Origin: Acidobacteriota bacterium
Lineage (GTDB): Bacteria; Acidobacteriota; Terriglobia; Acidiferrales; 2-02-FULL-67-57
Reading direction: 5' to 3'
Assembly (NCBI GenBank): GCA_022571295.1
Contig: JACZYA010000013.1
Span: 1 to 38,183 of the forward strand
Length of the DNA stretch: 38,183 nt
Shown here: piece after piece, positions 1-11,420 of the stretch
Layout of the letters: each line of letters begins with the position of its first letter
Numbering within the stretch: position 1 is the stretch's first letter
Position numbers and translations under genes: made by a program
The notes under the pieces: generated by a model
Database searches by the model: none
What the model was told of the DNA's origin: nothing
Seen by the model: only the letters and a program-made list of their open reading frames with translations

Positions 1-493
1 GAGGTTTCGGTGGGCGCCCGGCCGGGGTATGTGGACTTTGGGCGTGGGAAGCCGACCTTCCCTGGGCGGGGAGGCCCATGGCGGGGTTGGTTTCTGATTG
101 CGGTGGGGCAGTCGTGTGTGACCAACGTCGCTTCGCCCATCCCGTCAGTCCCCCGTGCGTTGGCGGCAATCCGCACTGCGGCTTGCCGTATTTCGGTTGA
201 AGTTCAAAGACTACGATTTCGTTGGCGAACGCCAGTAGCCGACGGTTGGCGACGACGCAACACCACCCCCTCCCAACTCATCCTATTCTGGCACTCGGTT
301 CCAAAATGTCAAGAAAAACAGAAAGGAGACTTGGTTTGAAAAAGTATCCTCCGGCGAGTGGGGTTTCTTGCACCAACATGCTGGGTGAGAGATAGAGCAG
401 CGAAAAAATAATGGGCGGTCTTGGGGTGAGGACGGAGGCAGGGGCGGTTTTTACAAACCCTCGGTTTTGTAAGGATTCCAAGGGGTAAGCCGC
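1..493. other. Upstream region without a convincing gene
   Basis: About 490 bases precede the rpsL promoter. The ORF track offers one + ORF (10-339) and two overlapping - ORFs. None has a recognisable domain; the + one is Arg/Pro/Gly-rich and looks like a by-product of high GC. No tRNA or rRNA signature is visible. A 19-codon TTG-started reading frame (336-395) follows a good GAAAGGAG, but nothing else supports it. The region is probably intergenic, and the rpoBC genes often found upstream of rpsL are not seen here. Confidence 0.5.
451..472. repeat. Inverted repeat upstream of the rpsL promoter
   Basis: TTACAAA and TTTGTAA are perfect inverted arms around an 8-base centre. The match extends to TTACAAACC / GGTTTTGTAA if one T is bulged. 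It sits about 20 bases upstream of the -35 box and has no T-tract, so it is not a terminator. It could be a regulator-binding palindrome or chance. The sequence alone cannot decide. Confidence 0.3.
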
Positions 494-522
494 TTGACAA
501 CTTCTTCGGTGGTTGGTACATT
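494..522 (+). promoter_or_regulatory. Sigma-70 promoter of the rpsL-rpsG unit
   Basis: TTGACA at 494-499 and TACATT at 517-522 are separated by exactly 17 bases. This is the best consensus match in the first kilobase and points at rpsL. Transcription should begin near 529, giving a leader of roughly 180 bases before the GTG start. Confidence 0.8.
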
Positions 523-604
523 CTTAAGGTTTCGGGAGTGGCGCTAGGCCCCGACCGTGGGCGGGCAGAAGCAAGCCCGGGTGGGGGTGCAGTGTTTGCA
601 GGAT

Positions 605-624
605 GCCTGCCCCGAGGGGCGGGC
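605..624 (+). promoter_or_regulatory. GC-rich hairpin in the rpsL leader
   Basis: GCCTGCCCC pairs with GGGGCGGGC (nine pairs, one G-U) around a tiny GA centre; in RNA the inner pairs would open to make the loop. It lies in the leader between the promoter and the rpsL ribosome binding site and has no U-tract, so it is not an intrinsic terminator. A feedback site for a ribosomal protein is possible but unproven. Confidence 0.4.
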
Positions 625-709
625 GCAGTAGAAGCTTCCGCTAATGGCTCCGTGGGGCCGCATGGCCGCCGAAGGAGTCCAGTCCCGAAGTAAGGAGAAT
701 CGAGTAACT

Positions 710-1093
710 GTGCCTACGTTTGCGCAATTGGTGCGTTACGGTCGCCGCCGGCTGCGGGTGAAAACCAAGTCGCCCGCGCTGGAAGGCTCGCCGCAGAAGC
801 GCGGCGTGTGTGTGCAGGTGAAGACCATGACGCCTAAGAAGCCCAACTCAGCCCTGCGCAAGATTGCCCGCGTGCGGTTGTCGAACGGGATGGAGGTGAC
901 CACCTACATCCCCGGCGTTGGGCACAACTTGCAGGAGCACTCGATTGTGTTGATTCGCGGGGGCCGCGTGAAGGATTTGCCGGGCGTGAGGTATCACGTC
1001 GTCCGGGGCGCCCTGGACACCCTGGGCGTGGACGGTCGGCGGAAGAGCCGCTCCAAGTACGGCTCCAAGCGGCCGAAAGCCGCGGCGAAATAA
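710..1093 (+). CDS. rpsL: 30S ribosomal protein S12
   Basis: S12 sits near the decoding centre and helps monitor codon-anticodon pairing. The track ORF starts at 644, but the family N-terminus (PTFAQLVR) and the Shine-Dalgarno TAAGGAG at 691-697 point to the GTG at 710, giving 127 aa, close to the usual 123-125. The hallmark [11 protein letters not shown] (residues 41-51) and [10 protein letters not shown] (88-97) are present. Lys43, where streptomycin resistance commonly arises, is the wild-type residue. It is the first gene of the str block, followed 53 bases later by rpsG. The function is certain; the start is well supported. Confidence 0.97.
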   Translation: MPTFAQLVRYGRRRLRVKTKSPALEGSPQKRGVCVQVKTMTPKKPNSALRKIARVRLSNGMEVTTYIPGVGHNLQEHSIVLIRGGRVKDLPGVRYHVVRGALDTLGVDGRRKSRSKYGSKRPKAAAK

Positions 1094-1146
1094 AGAGTTT
1101 GGGCGCGCGGACGCGCGCCTTGTAGTCGCTACTATCCGAGAGAAAG

Positions 1147-1617
1147 ATGTCGCGCAAAGGAAAAACTGAGCGTCGCGAGCCCTCGCCGGACCCGGTGTAC
1201 GGCAGTGTGTTGGTGTCGAAGTTCATCAACTGCATGATGTGGGACGGGAAGAAGTCCACCGCCGCGCGCATTTTCTACGGTTCCATGCAGTTGATCCAAG
1301 AGCGCGCCAAGGACGACCCGCTGAAGGTATTCCAGCGGGCGATGGAGAACTGCCGGCCGCTGCTGGAAGTGAAGACGCGGCGCGTGGGCGGTGCCAACTA
1401 CCAGATTCCGATCGAGGTCAACGCGCACCGGCGGCAGTCTTTGGCCATCCGTTGGCTGCTGAGCTACGCGCGTGGGCGAGCCGGAAAGTCGATGGTGGGC
1501 AAGCTGGCTGAAGAGTTGATGGATGCCGCCAATAATCGCGGCGGGACCATCAAGAAGAAGGAAGACACGCACCGAATGGCCGAGGCCAACAAGGCTTTTG
1601 CCCACTACCGTTGGTAG
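1147..1617 (+). CDS. rpsG: 30S ribosomal protein S7
   Basis: S7 nucleates assembly of the 30S head and contacts E-site tRNA. The 156-aa product has the standard length and the family signature region [12 protein letters not shown] near the N-terminus, with [11 protein letters not shown] in the middle. The ATG follows GAGAAAG. It is co-transcribed with rpsL. A strong intrinsic terminator begins 10 bases after its stop, so rpsL-rpsG may form a separate unit from fusA-tuf. Confidence 0.97.
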   Translation: MSRKGKTERREPSPDPVYGSVLVSKFINCMMWDGKKSTAARIFYGSMQLIQERAKDDPLKVFQRAMENCRPLLEVKTRRVGGANYQIPIEVNAHRRQSLAIRWLLSYARGRAGKSMVGKLAEELMDAANNRGGTIKKKEDTHRMAEANKAFAHYRW

Positions 1618-1627
1618 AGGTTTTCTT

Positions 1628-1649
1628 CCCGGCTGCGGCCGGGTTTTTT
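1628..1649 (+). terminator. Rho-independent terminator after rpsG
   Basis: CCCGGC, loop TGCG, GCCGGG, then six T residues. The perfect 6-bp GC stem followed at once by the T-tract is a classical intrinsic terminator. It separates rpsL-rpsG from fusA. I could not identify a convincing promoter in the 112 bases between it and fusA, so partial read-through is possible. Confidence 0.85.
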
Positions 1650-1761
1650 GTTGTTAGTTCAGCCGGTGCCCCACGGGGGGCTCAGCATTCCGTTCGCGAA
1701 GTTTTCGGGATTCGGGGGTGCGAGGTAGGAAACCGGTGCTGAAAGGGAACAGGGAAAGGTT

Positions 1762-3987
<2,226 letters not shown>

Positions 3988-3997
3988 GGGCGAACAG

Positions 3998-4162
3998 ATG
4001 AAGAGCAAGAACGTTAAGCGCATCCTTTACGGCGGGCTGGCGGTTGTGTTCCTGGGGTTTGCCGGCCGGGAAGTTATGCTGGATGGGGCCACCCTGGAAG
4101 CGCTGGCCTCCGGCGGCGCCGGAATCATCCTGGCGTTTTCGGCCATCACCGGAGCCGGTTGA
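3998..4162 (+). CDS. Small predicted membrane protein between fusA and tuf
   Basis: This 54-codon ORF is absent from the supplied track because of its length. It starts with ATG 10 bases after fusA, with TAAGGG upstream, and ends TGA at 4162 followed by a second in-register stop TAA. The product begins [13 protein letters not shown], has a hydrophobic stretch at about 9-22 ([13 protein letters not shown]), a short polar middle ([12 protein letters not shown]), and a second hydrophobic, Gly/Ala-rich stretch at about 38-54. The positive N-terminus suggests a cytoplasmic N-end and two membrane passes. I do not recognise a family. It could be a real small protein of the operon or a chance ORF; position, RBS and hydropathy favour real. 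Confidence 0.55.
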   Translation: MKSKNVKRILYGGLAVVFLGFAGREVMLDGATLEALASGGAGIILAFSAITGAG

Positions 4163-4173
4163 TAAGGAGATTC

Positions 4174-4188
4174 CCCGCCGGGGGCGGG
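4174..4188 (+). promoter_or_regulatory. Short GC hairpin upstream of tuf
   Basis: CCCGCC and GGCGGG pair around a GGG loop, 36 bases before the tuf ATG and just after the small ORF. There is no T-tract. It may influence processing or tuf translation; no more can be said. Confidence 0.3.
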
Positions 4189-4223
4189 AGACACGAACTT
4201 ACGGAGGACGGAGAGAGATAGCA

Positions 4224-5411
<1,188 letters not shown>

Positions 5412-5423
5412 CCGGCACTGAAG

Positions 5424-5756
5424 ATGCATACACAGGAAAAAATTCGCATTCGCTTGCAGGGATACGATCACCGCGTGCTCGATCAATCCACCTGGGAGAT
5501 CGTGCAGACGGCCAAGCGCACCGGAGCGCTGGTCGCGGGGCCGATTCCGCTGCCTACCACGATCAACCGCTACACCGTGCTGCGGTCGCCGCACGTGGAT
5601 AAGAAGTCGCGCGAACAGTTCGAGATTCGCACCCACAAACGCTTGATTGACATTCTGGAGCCGACCGCGCAGACGGTGGACGCGCTCATGAAGCTCGACC
5701 TGCCCGCCGGCGTGGACGTGGAGATCAAAGCGTTCGGGAAGGAGCACACCACCTGA
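5424..5756 (+). CDS. rpsJ: 30S ribosomal protein S10 (NusE)
   Basis: S10 is a 30S head protein and, as NusE, links NusG/NusB to RNA polymerase in antitermination. The 110-aa product carries [10 protein letters not shown], the [24 protein letters not shown] loop region and the C-terminal motif [10 protein letters not shown]. The ATG is 12 bases after tuf, and only weak purines (CTGAAG) precede it, so translation may be coupled to tuf. There is a short C-terminal tail (AFGKEHTT) beyond the usual end. Confidence 0.96.
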   Translation: MHTQEKIRIRLQGYDHRVLDQSTWEIVQTAKRTGALVAGPIPLPTTINRYTVLRSPHVDKKSREQFEIRTHKRLIDILEPTAQTVDALMKLDLPAGVDVEIKAFGKEHTT

Positions 5757-5768
5757 AGATGCGGCGGG

Positions 5769-5782
5769 GAGGCCAGGGCCTC
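5769..5782 (+). promoter_or_regulatory. Perfect hairpin in the rpsJ-rplC gap
   Basis: GAGGCC and GGCCTC are perfect arms around AG. The hairpin lies in the 57-base gap between rpsJ and rplC, in a stretch that lacks a clear Shine-Dalgarno for rplC. It could mark a regulatory or processing site. No T-tract follows. Confidence 0.3.
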
Positions 5783-5813
5783 TGCGCGGGTCGCGGGTGA
5801 CGCAAACTGACTC

Positions 5814-6470
5814 ATGGCGGTCAAAGGCATACTGGGAAAGAAGCTCGGAATGACGCAGCTCTTTGCGGACGATGGGCGCGTGATTCCGGTCACGGTGCTG
5901 AAGGCGGGCCCGTGCGTGGTGGTGCAGCGCAAGACCACCGAGAACGACGGCTATGAAGCGGTGCAGCTTGGCCTGGTCGAGTTTGTGAAGCCGCAGCGGG
6001 TTAACAAGCCCCGGGGCGGGCACTTCAAGAAACACAATGTGCCGCCGGTGCGCTTGCTGCGGGAGTTTCGCTTGGCGGACGGCAAGGACGAAGTCAAAGC
6101 GGGCGACAAAGTGTTGGTGGAGGAAGTGTTCAAGCCGGAAGATCGCGTGGACGTCATCGGCGTCAGCAAGGGCCGCGGCTGGGCCGGGGTTGTCCGCCGG
6201 TACCACTTCCGCGGCGGCAACGCCAGCCACGGTTCCATGTTCCATCGGGCGCCGGGCTCCATCGGCGCCAGCTCCTACCCTTCGCGGGTTTGGCCGGGGC
6301 AGCGCATGGCCGGGCAGATGGGCAACAAGCGGGCTACCGTCCGCAGCTTGCGGGTGGTGAAGGTGGACGCCGAGGAGCACTTGCTGCTGGTGCGGGGGGC
6401 GGTTCCGGGCGCCAACGGTGGGTATGTGCTGATTCAAGCCTCCACCAAGCTGGGCAAGAGGCGGAAGTAA
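5814..6470 (+). CDS. rplC: 50S ribosomal protein L3
   Basis: L3 is an early assembly protein of the 50S subunit whose long loop reaches the peptidyl-transferase centre. The 218-aa product starts [17 protein letters not shown] and has the conserved core [16 protein letters not shown] and the loop region [12 protein letters not shown]. Length is typical. The ATG at 5814 fits the family start, but no good Shine-Dalgarno is visible in front of it. It opens the rplC-D-W-B run. Confidence 0.96.
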   Translation: MAVKGILGKKLGMTQLFADDGRVIPVTVLKAGPCVVVQRKTTENDGYEAVQLGLVEFVKPQRVNKPRGGHFKKHNVPPVRLLREFRLADGKDEVKAGDKVLVEEVFKPEDRVDVIGVSKGRGWAGVVRRYHFRGGNASHGSMFHRAPGSIGASSYPSRVWPGQRMAGQMGNKRATVRSLRVVKVDAEEHLLLVRGAVPGANGGYVLIQASTKLGKRRK

Positions 6471-6475
6471 TAATC

Positions 6476-7117
6476 ATGCCGGTGGTCGAAGTCAAGAACT
6501 TGGACAACAAGAAAGTTTCGACGCTCGAGTTGCGCGAGGAAGTGTTCGCCGTCAAGGTGAAGCAAGCGCTGCTGCACGAGGCGGTGCGCCACTACCTGGC
6601 CTCGCAGCGGCGCGGCACCCACAAGACCAAGACCAGGGGCGATGTCAGAGGGAGCGGCCGCAAGCCCTGGCGGCAAAAGGGCACCGGGCGGGCGCGGGTT
6701 GGCTCCATCCGGTCACCGCTCTGGCGTCACGGCGGCACCACCCAGGGACCGCAGCCGCGCGACTACAGCTACTCGCTGCCGCGCAAGGTGCTGCTGGGGG
6801 CGTTGCGGGGAGCGCTGACGGCAAAGTTCGAGGACAAGAAGGTGATTGTGGTGGACAAGTTGGAATTGGAAAACCACAAGACCAAGGTCCTGCGCACCGT
6901 CTTGGGCAAGTTGGGCGCGGAGAAGAGCCTGCTGATTGTCGAGGCCGAAGGCAACGCCAATCTGGAGCGCGCCAGCCGGAACCTGCCCCGGGTCAAGCTG
7001 GTGGCGACGCAGCAGGTGCATCCCTACCACGTGTTGGCGCATGACCGCGTCTTGTTCTCGCGCGCCGCGGTGGAAAAGTTGCAGCAGGCGATTGCGCCCA
7101 AGGCGAAGGTTGCATGA
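6476..7117 (+). CDS. rplD: 50S ribosomal protein L4
   Basis: L4 lines the exit tunnel and in some bacteria represses its own operon. The track ORF begins 62 codons too early inside rplC. The ATG at 6476, five bases after the rplC stop, gives 213 aa beginning [10 protein letters not shown]. The tunnel-loop signature [17 protein letters not shown] is intact (near residues 60-76). The 3' end overlaps rplW by four bases (ATGA), implying coupled translation. Confidence 0.96.
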   Translation: MPVVEVKNLDNKKVSTLELREEVFAVKVKQALLHEAVRHYLASQRRGTHKTKTRGDVRGSGRKPWRQKGTGRARVGSIRSPLWRHGGTTQGPQPRDYSYSLPRKVLLGALRGALTAKFEDKKVIVVDKLELENHKTKVLRTVLGKLGAEKSLLIVEAEGNANLERASRNLPRVKLVATQQVHPYHVLAHDRVLFSRAAVEKLQQAIAPKAKVA

Positions 7118-7407
7118 AGACGCCGCACGAAATCATCCAGCGCCCCATCATCACCGAGAAGGGCGTGGAGATCAAAGAACTGCAGCGCACGCTGGTGTTT
7201 CAAGTGGCGCTGGGCGCCACCAAGCCGGAGATCAAGCGCGCGGTCGAGCAGGTGTTTGGCGTAAAGGTCAGCGCGGTGCGCACGATTGTGGTGCCGGGCA
7301 AGTTTCGCCGCCAGGGAGCGCGCGGCGGCTACCGGTCAGACTGGAAGAAGGCCTACGTGAGACTGAAGTCCGGCGAAAAGATGATCGACTATCTGGAGCC
7401 AGCTTGA
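7114..7407 (+). CDS. rplW: 50S ribosomal protein L23
   Basis: L23 sits at the tunnel exit and is the docking site for trigger factor and SRP. The 97-aa product begins [17 protein letters not shown], with the family motif RPIITEK, and includes [17 protein letters not shown]. It starts within the rplD stop (ATGA) and ends one base before rplB, so L4, L23 and L2 are tightly packed. Length is standard. Confidence 0.96.
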   Translation: MKTPHEIIQRPIITEKGVEIKELQRTLVFQVALGATKPEIKRAVEQVFGVKVSAVRTIVVPGKFRRQGARGGYRSDWKKAYVRLKSGEKMIDYLEPA

Positions 7408-7408
7408 T

Positions 7409-8233
7409 ATGGCACTAAAAACCTATCGTCCCACTACCCCCAGCTTGCGGCAGATGACGCGGGTGCGCCGCACGGAAGTCACGCGCTCGCAGCCGGAGAA
7501 GAGTTTGCTCGAACCGCTGCCCAAGAGCGGCGGGCGCAACAATCTGGGCCGAATCAGCATCTGGCAGCGGGGCGGCGGCCACAAGCGCATGTACCGGAGG
7601 ATTGACTTCCGCCGCGACAAGCAGGGCGTGCCGGCGCGCGTGGCGAGCATCGAGTACGACCCCAACCGTTCGGCCAACATCGCCCTGCTGCACTACGCCG
7701 ACGGGGAGAAGCGCTACATCCTTTATCCGGTGGGTTTGAACGTGGGCGATACCGTGCTGGCAGGGCCGGAGGCGGACATCCTGCCCGGCAACACGCTGCC
7801 GCTGCGGAACATCCCTTCGGGCACCTTGATTCACAACCTGGAGCTGCGGCCCGGCAAGGGCGGCCAGTTGGTGCGGTCGGCGGGCGCGTCGGCACAGTTG
7901 GTTTCAAAGGAAGGAGATTACGTGCTGGTGAAGCTGCCTTCGGGGGAGACCCGCAAGGTGCTGCCGGAGTGCTGTGCCACCATCGGTCAGGTGGGCAACC
8001 TCGACCACGGGAAGATTACTTTCGGCAAGGCCGGGCGGACGCGCTGGATGGGACGCCGGCCCAAGGTGCGCGGAGTGGCGATGAACCCGGTGGATCACCC
8101 GCACGGCGGCGGCGAGGGTCGAGCCGGCGAGGGCGGCACGCCGGTGACCCCGTGGAGCCAGCCCACCCGTGGCCACCGCACTCGCAACAATCCGCGCACG
8201 GATCGCTACATCGTGCAGCGACGGAGCAAGTAA
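7409..8233 (+). CDS. rplB: 50S ribosomal protein L2
   Basis: L2 is required for subunit association and peptidyl-transferase activity. The 274-aa product has the N-terminal [12 protein letters not shown], the SH3-like core with [17 protein letters not shown], and the invariant [14 protein letters not shown] segment containing the essential histidine. Length is standard. The ATG overlaps nothing and lies one base after rplW. Confidence 0.97.
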   Translation: MALKTYRPTTPSLRQMTRVRRTEVTRSQPEKSLLEPLPKSGGRNNLGRISIWQRGGGHKRMYRRIDFRRDKQGVPARVASIEYDPNRSANIALLHYADGEKRYILYPVGLNVGDTVLAGPEADILPGNTLPLRNIPSGTLIHNLELRPGKGGQLVRSAGASAQLVSKEGDYVLVKLPSGETRKVLPECCATIGQVGNLDHGKITFGKAGRTRWMGRRPKVRGVAMNPVDHPHGGGEGRAGEGGTPVTPWSQPTRGHRTRNNPRTDRYIVQRRSK

Positions 8234-8237
8234 AGCC

Positions 8238-8576
8238 ATGGCGCGCTCGCTGAAAAAAGGCCCGTTCATTGACAACCACCTGTTGGAGAAGGTGGAGGTG
8301 ATGAACCGGCGCAACGAAAAGAAGGTGATTAAGACTTGGTCGCGCCGCTCCACCGTGATTCCCGAGATGGTGGGACACACCATCGCGGTGCACAACGGAA
8401 AAAAGTTTGTTCCGATTTACATCACCGAGAACATGGTCGGGCACAAGTTGGGAGAATTCGCCGCCACACGCCAATTCCGCTCGCACGGCGTAAAAGGCGC
8501 GACGGCCAAGGCTGCGACGGCTGCTCCGGGGCGGGGAGCGCCGGCGCCTGCCGCGCCCGCAGCGCCGAAACCATAG
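8238..8576 (+). CDS. rpsS: 30S ribosomal protein S19 with C-terminal extension
   Basis: S19 forms a complex with S13 in the 30S head. The track start (8169) lies within rplB; the family start [12 protein letters not shown] is the ATG at 8238, four bases after the rplB stop. The product is 112 aa, about 20 longer than usual. The core ends near [16 protein letters not shown], after which a low-complexity Ala/Pro/Gly tail ([15 protein letters not shown]) is added. Such a tail would protrude from the 30S head; no function can be inferred. Confidence 0.95.
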   Translation: MARSLKKGPFIDNHLLEKVEVMNRRNEKKVIKTWSRRSTVIPEMVGHTIAVHNGKKFVPIYITENMVGHKLGEFAATRQFRSHGVKGATAKAATAAPGRGAPAPAAPAAPKP

Positions 8577-8589
8577 GCAGGGATCGAGT

Positions 8590-9087
8590 ATGGCAGGGAA
8601 GAAAAAACCAGGCGCTCGCAAGTCCACCGCCAAGAAGAAAGCGCAGGCGGCGCCGGAAAAGCCTCGGCGCTCGCGGCTGCTGCGGCGGAAAGAGGCGGAG
8701 CCGGTCGGTGCAGCTCCAGTGGAAGCGCGCGCCCTGGCTCGCTACGTGCGGGTCGCGCCGCAGAAGGCGCGGTTGGTGATTGACCTCATCCGCGGCTTGG
8801 ACGCCGGCCGGGCGTTGAACTTGTTGCAGTTCACCAAGAAGCGCGTGGCCAAGGACATTGAAAAAGTTTTGCGGTCGGCGATTGCCAACGCGGAACAGAA
8901 GTCGGACACGGTGGACGTGGATCGGCTGTACGTCAAGTACGCGGTGGTGAACGACGGCTCACGCTGGAAGCGGATGCGGCCGGCGCCGATGGGACGGGCC
9001 AACGTTTACCAGCGCCGCACCAGCCATATTGAGGTTGCGGTGGCCGAGCGCCGAGCGGCTGCGGTGCCGGCGGCGGCGGCGAGTTAA
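8590..9087 (+). CDS. rplV: 50S ribosomal protein L22 with N-terminal extension
   Basis: L22 spans the 50S subunit and its beta-hairpin lines the exit tunnel. The product is 165 aa against the common 110-120. The L22 core starts near residue 45 (EARALARYVRVAPQKARLVIDLI) and includes the hairpin region RMRPAPMGRANVYQRRTSHI. The first 45 residues are a Lys/Ala/Arg-rich extension and the end carries a short Ala-rich tail. The ATG at 8590 is the only good start before the core. The gene directly follows rpsS, whose product also carries a tail. Confidence 0.95.
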   Translation: MAGKKKPGARKSTAKKKAQAAPEKPRRSRLLRRKEAEPVGAAPVEARALARYVRVAPQKARLVIDLIRGLDAGRALNLLQFTKKRVAKDIEKVLRSAIANAEQKSDTVDVDRLYVKYAVVNDGSRWKRMRPAPMGRANVYQRRTSHIEVAVAERRAAAVPAAAAS

Positions 9088-9096
9088 GGAGGAAAC

Positions 9097-9771
9097 GTGG
9101 GACACAAAATTCATCCGTACGGCTTTCGCCTGGGTGTGAACAAGACCTGGAAGTCACGCTGGTTTGCCAAGAAGGACTATGCCGACCTCCTGTTCGAAGA
9201 TGTGACCCTGCGGGAGCAGATCAAGCGCAAGCTGCGCGGCGCGGGCATCAGCTCCATTGAGATTGAGCGCGCCGCCAACAAGCTCATGATGCGCATCCAC
9301 ACCGCCCGGCCGGGGATCATCATCGGCCGAAAGGGATCGGAGATTGACAAGCTGCGCAACGAAATCCAGGAGCGCACCGGGCGCGAAGTTCACATTGACA
9401 TCACTGAGGTGCACCGGGCGGAGATGGACGCGCAACTGGTGGCTGAGGCGATTGCGCTGCAACTGGAGAAGCGCGTGGCCTTCCGCCGCGCCATGCGCAA
9501 GGCGGTGGAATCCGCCCTGCGGTTTGGCTGCCAGGGCATCAAGGTGCGCTGCGCCGGCCGCCTCAACGGAGCAGAAATCGCCCGCAAGGAGTGGTACCTG
9601 AAGGGGCGCTTGCCCTTGCAGACGCTGCGCGCTGACATCGACTACGGCACCGCTGAGGCCCACACCACCTACGGAGTTATCGGAGTGAAGTGCTGGGTGT
9701 ACCGCGGCGAGGTGGAGAAAGTCAAAGTCCGCCGGGAAGAAGTGGAGGTGCCCGCCTCTGCGGGCGTGTAG
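9097..9771 (+). CDS. rpsC: 30S ribosomal protein S3
   Basis: S3 lies at the mRNA entry channel and has helicase-related roles. The 224-aa product starts with GTG after an excellent AAGGAGG ([14 protein letters not shown]). The KH domain is marked by [17 protein letters not shown], and the C-terminal domain by [20 protein letters not shown]. Length is normal. Confidence 0.97.
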   Translation: MGHKIHPYGFRLGVNKTWKSRWFAKKDYADLLFEDVTLREQIKRKLRGAGISSIEIERAANKLMMRIHTARPGIIIGRKGSEIDKLRNEIQERTGREVHIDITEVHRAEMDAQLVAEAIALQLEKRVAFRRAMRKAVESALRFGCQGIKVRCAGRLNGAEIARKEWYLKGRLPLQTLRADIDYGTAEAHTTYGVIGVKCWVYRGEVEKVKVRREEVEVPASAGV

Positions 9772-9783
9772 GAGAGCGTCGCT

Positions 9784-10203
9784 GTGTTGATGCCGAAAAA
9801 AATTAAGTACCGCAAGCAGCAACGCGGGCGGCTGAGAGGCAAAGCGTGGCGCGGCTCCCGGCTGGCTTTCGGGGACTACGGGCTCAAGGCGCTAGGGTCA
9901 GGGCGGCTCACCAGCCGGGAAATCGAGGCGGCGCGCATAGCCATCACGCGCTACATGAAGCGTGGCGGCAAGCTCTGGATTCGCATCTTCCCGGACCGGC
10001 CCTTTACCAAGAAGCCGGCGGAAACCCGCATGGGCAAAGGGAAGGGGCCGGTGGAAGGCTGGGTGGCAGCGGTGCGGGCGGGACGCATCCTCTTTGAGGT
10101 GGAAGGGCTGACGCTGGCCGAGGCCCAGAAGGCGCTTTCGCTGGCTGCCCACAAGTTGTGCCTGCGCAGCACGTTCATCCGGCGCGGGCCGTTCGACGCC
10201 TAG
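9784..10203 (+). CDS. rplP: 50S ribosomal protein L16
   Basis: L16 organises the A-site region of the 50S subunit. Three adjacent possible starts exist (GTG 9784, TTG 9787, ATG 9790). TAGGAGAG is 8 bases from the GTG, and the resulting [11 protein letters not shown] matches the canonical L16 start, so GTG is chosen, giving 139 aa. Core motifs include [21 protein letters not shown] and the loop [15 protein letters not shown]. Confidence 0.96.
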   Translation: MLMPKKIKYRKQQRGRLRGKAWRGSRLAFGDYGLKALGSGRLTSREIEAARIAITRYMKRGGKLWIRIFPDRPFTKKPAETRMGKGKGPVEGWVAAVRAGRILFEVEGLTLAEAQKALSLAAHKLCLRSTFIRRGPFDA

Positions 10204-10213
10204 GGAGGATGGG

Positions 10214-10423
10214 ATGAAGGCGGAAGAGTTGCGACAACTAGGTGCCGACGAGATGCGCGCGCGCGAGCAAGGGATGCGCGAGCAGCTTTTCCGGTTGCGC
10301 TTTCAATTGTCGGCCGGACAGGCGGAAAGCGTGAAGAAAATCCGCCAAGTGCGCAAGGACTTGGCGCGGTTGCTTACGGTGCGGCGCGAACAGGAGCTGA
10401 GGGTTGAACATGGTGGAAGCTAA
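10214..10423 (+). CDS. rpmC: 50S ribosomal protein L29
   Basis: L29 lies by the tunnel exit next to L23. The 69-aa product is two predicted helices, with the family motif [12 protein letters not shown] and a C-terminal run [22 protein letters not shown] precedes the ATG. The 3' end overlaps the start of rpsQ. Confidence 0.95.
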   Translation: MKAEELRQLGADEMRAREQGMREQLFRLRFQLSAGQAESVKKIRQVRKDLARLLTVRREQELRVEHGGS

Positions 10424-10691
10424 TACGGCGGCCAAACGTCCCCGGGCGCGGCAGCGCCGGGTGGGGAAAGTGGTCAGCGCCAAGATGAACAAGACGATTG
10501 TGGTCAAGGTGACGCGGCGGGTTGAGCACCGCCTCTACAAGCGGGTGGTGCCGGTGCGGAAGAAGTTTTACGCCCACGACGAGCAGAACCAGGCGCATAC
10601 GGGCGACGTGGTGCGCATCGAGGAGACGCGGCCGCTCTCCAAGCTGAAGCGCTGGCGGCTGATCGAGATTATCCAGCGAGCGCACGCATAG
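10410..10691 (+). CDS. rpsQ: 30S ribosomal protein S17
   Basis: S17 is an early-binding 30S OB-fold protein. The core motif [16 protein letters not shown] is clear, followed by [15 protein letters not shown] and [18 protein letters not shown]. The track starts at TTG 10404; the ATG at 10410, two codons on, has GAGGG upstream and is preferred, giving 93 aa. Either start overlaps the end of rpmC. An Arg/Ala-rich N-terminus of about 15 residues precedes the family core. Confidence 0.94.
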   Translation: MVEANTAAKRPRARQRRVGKVVSAKMNKTIVVKVTRRVEHRLYKRVVPVRKKFYAHDEQNQAHTGDVVRIEETRPLSKLKRWRLIEIIQRAHA

Positions 10692-10706
10692 GCGAGGCCA
10701 ACAGCA

Positions 10707-11075
10707 ATGATTCAGATGCGAACCCGGCTGAAGGTGGCCGACAATTCCGGCGCCAAGCGCTTGATGGCCATCCTGCCGGTGGGCGGTTTCGTAGGCGTGG
10801 GGGCGGGATTGGGCGACGTGGTCACCGCTTCGGTCAAAGAGGCGGCTCCGGACAGCCCGATCAAGAAGGGTACAGTGGTGCGGGCGGTGATTGTGCGGAT
10901 GCGCAAGGAGCGCCGCCGCCGCGACGGCACCTATATTCGCTTTGACGACAACGCCGCCGTGCTCATCACCGAGTCGGGCGACCCGGTGGGCACGCGCGTG
11001 TTCGGGCCGGTGGCGCGGGAGCTGCGCGAGCGCAAGTTTCTGAAGATTGTCTCGCTGGCTCCGGAGGTGTGGTAG
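10707..11075 (+). CDS. rplN: 50S ribosomal protein L14
   Basis: L14 contacts 16S rRNA in a subunit bridge and is the docking site of the silencing factor RsfS. The 122-aa product starts [18 protein letters not shown] and contains the family signature DDNAAVLIT. Length is exactly typical. rplX begins three bases after its stop. Only weak purines precede the ATG. Confidence 0.97.
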   Translation: MIQMRTRLKVADNSGAKRLMAILPVGGFVGVGAGLGDVVTASVKEAAPDSPIKKGTVVRAVIVRMRKERRRRDGTYIRFDDNAAVLITESGDPVGTRVFGPVARELRERKFLKIVSLAPEVW

Positions 11076-11078
11076 GCG

Positions 11079-11405
11079 ATGGCGTGGACGGTCAGCATCC
11101 GCAAGGGCGACCAGGTGCGCGTGATCGCCGGGCGCGACAAAGGCAAGACCGGACGGGTGCTCACGGTCAATCAGGATAAGAACGTGGCCACCGTGGAGCA
11201 CGTCAACATGCTTAAGCGCCACACTCGTCCCAACCCGGCCAAGCAGATCAAGGGCGGGATTGTGGAGCGCGAAGGGACGATTCACATCTCCAGCCTGATG
11301 GTGGTCTGCGGCAGTTGCAACAAACCCACTCGGGTGGGTCACAGCTTCCTGGCGGACGGCAGCAAGGTGCGCGCTTGCCAGCACTGCGGCGCCACACTGA
11401 GTTAG
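11079..11405 (+). CDS. rplX: 50S ribosomal protein L24 with C-terminal zinc ribbon
   Basis: L24 initiates 50S assembly. The 108-aa product has the KOW segment [20 protein letters not shown] (residues 9-28) and the family motif HTRPNP. The C-terminal half carries two Cys pairs, C77-x2-C80 and C100-x2-C103, which look like a zinc ribbon; many L24 proteins lack them. Together with zinc-type S4, S14 and L36 this makes an all-zinc set. Confidence 0.95.
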   Translation: MAWTVSIRKGDQVRVIAGRDKGKTGRVLTVNQDKNVATVEHVNMLKRHTRPNPAKQIKGGIVEREGTIHISSLMVVCGSCNKPTRVGHSFLADGSKVRACQHCGATLS

Positions 11406-11420
11406 CAGGAGAAGGATTCG

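Noticed and set aside
10-339. 109-aa ORF at the left edge
   Set aside because: Arg/Pro/Gly-rich with no family likeness, typical of open frames in GC-rich noncoding DNA.
336-395. 19-codon TTG-started frame after GAAAGGAG, possible leader peptide
   Set aside because: Ends about 100 bases before the mapped-looking promoter and has no further support.
278-521. Two overlapping - strand ORFs upstream of rpsL
   Set aside because: They overlap each other in different frames and the rpsL promoter; no recognisable domain or RBS.
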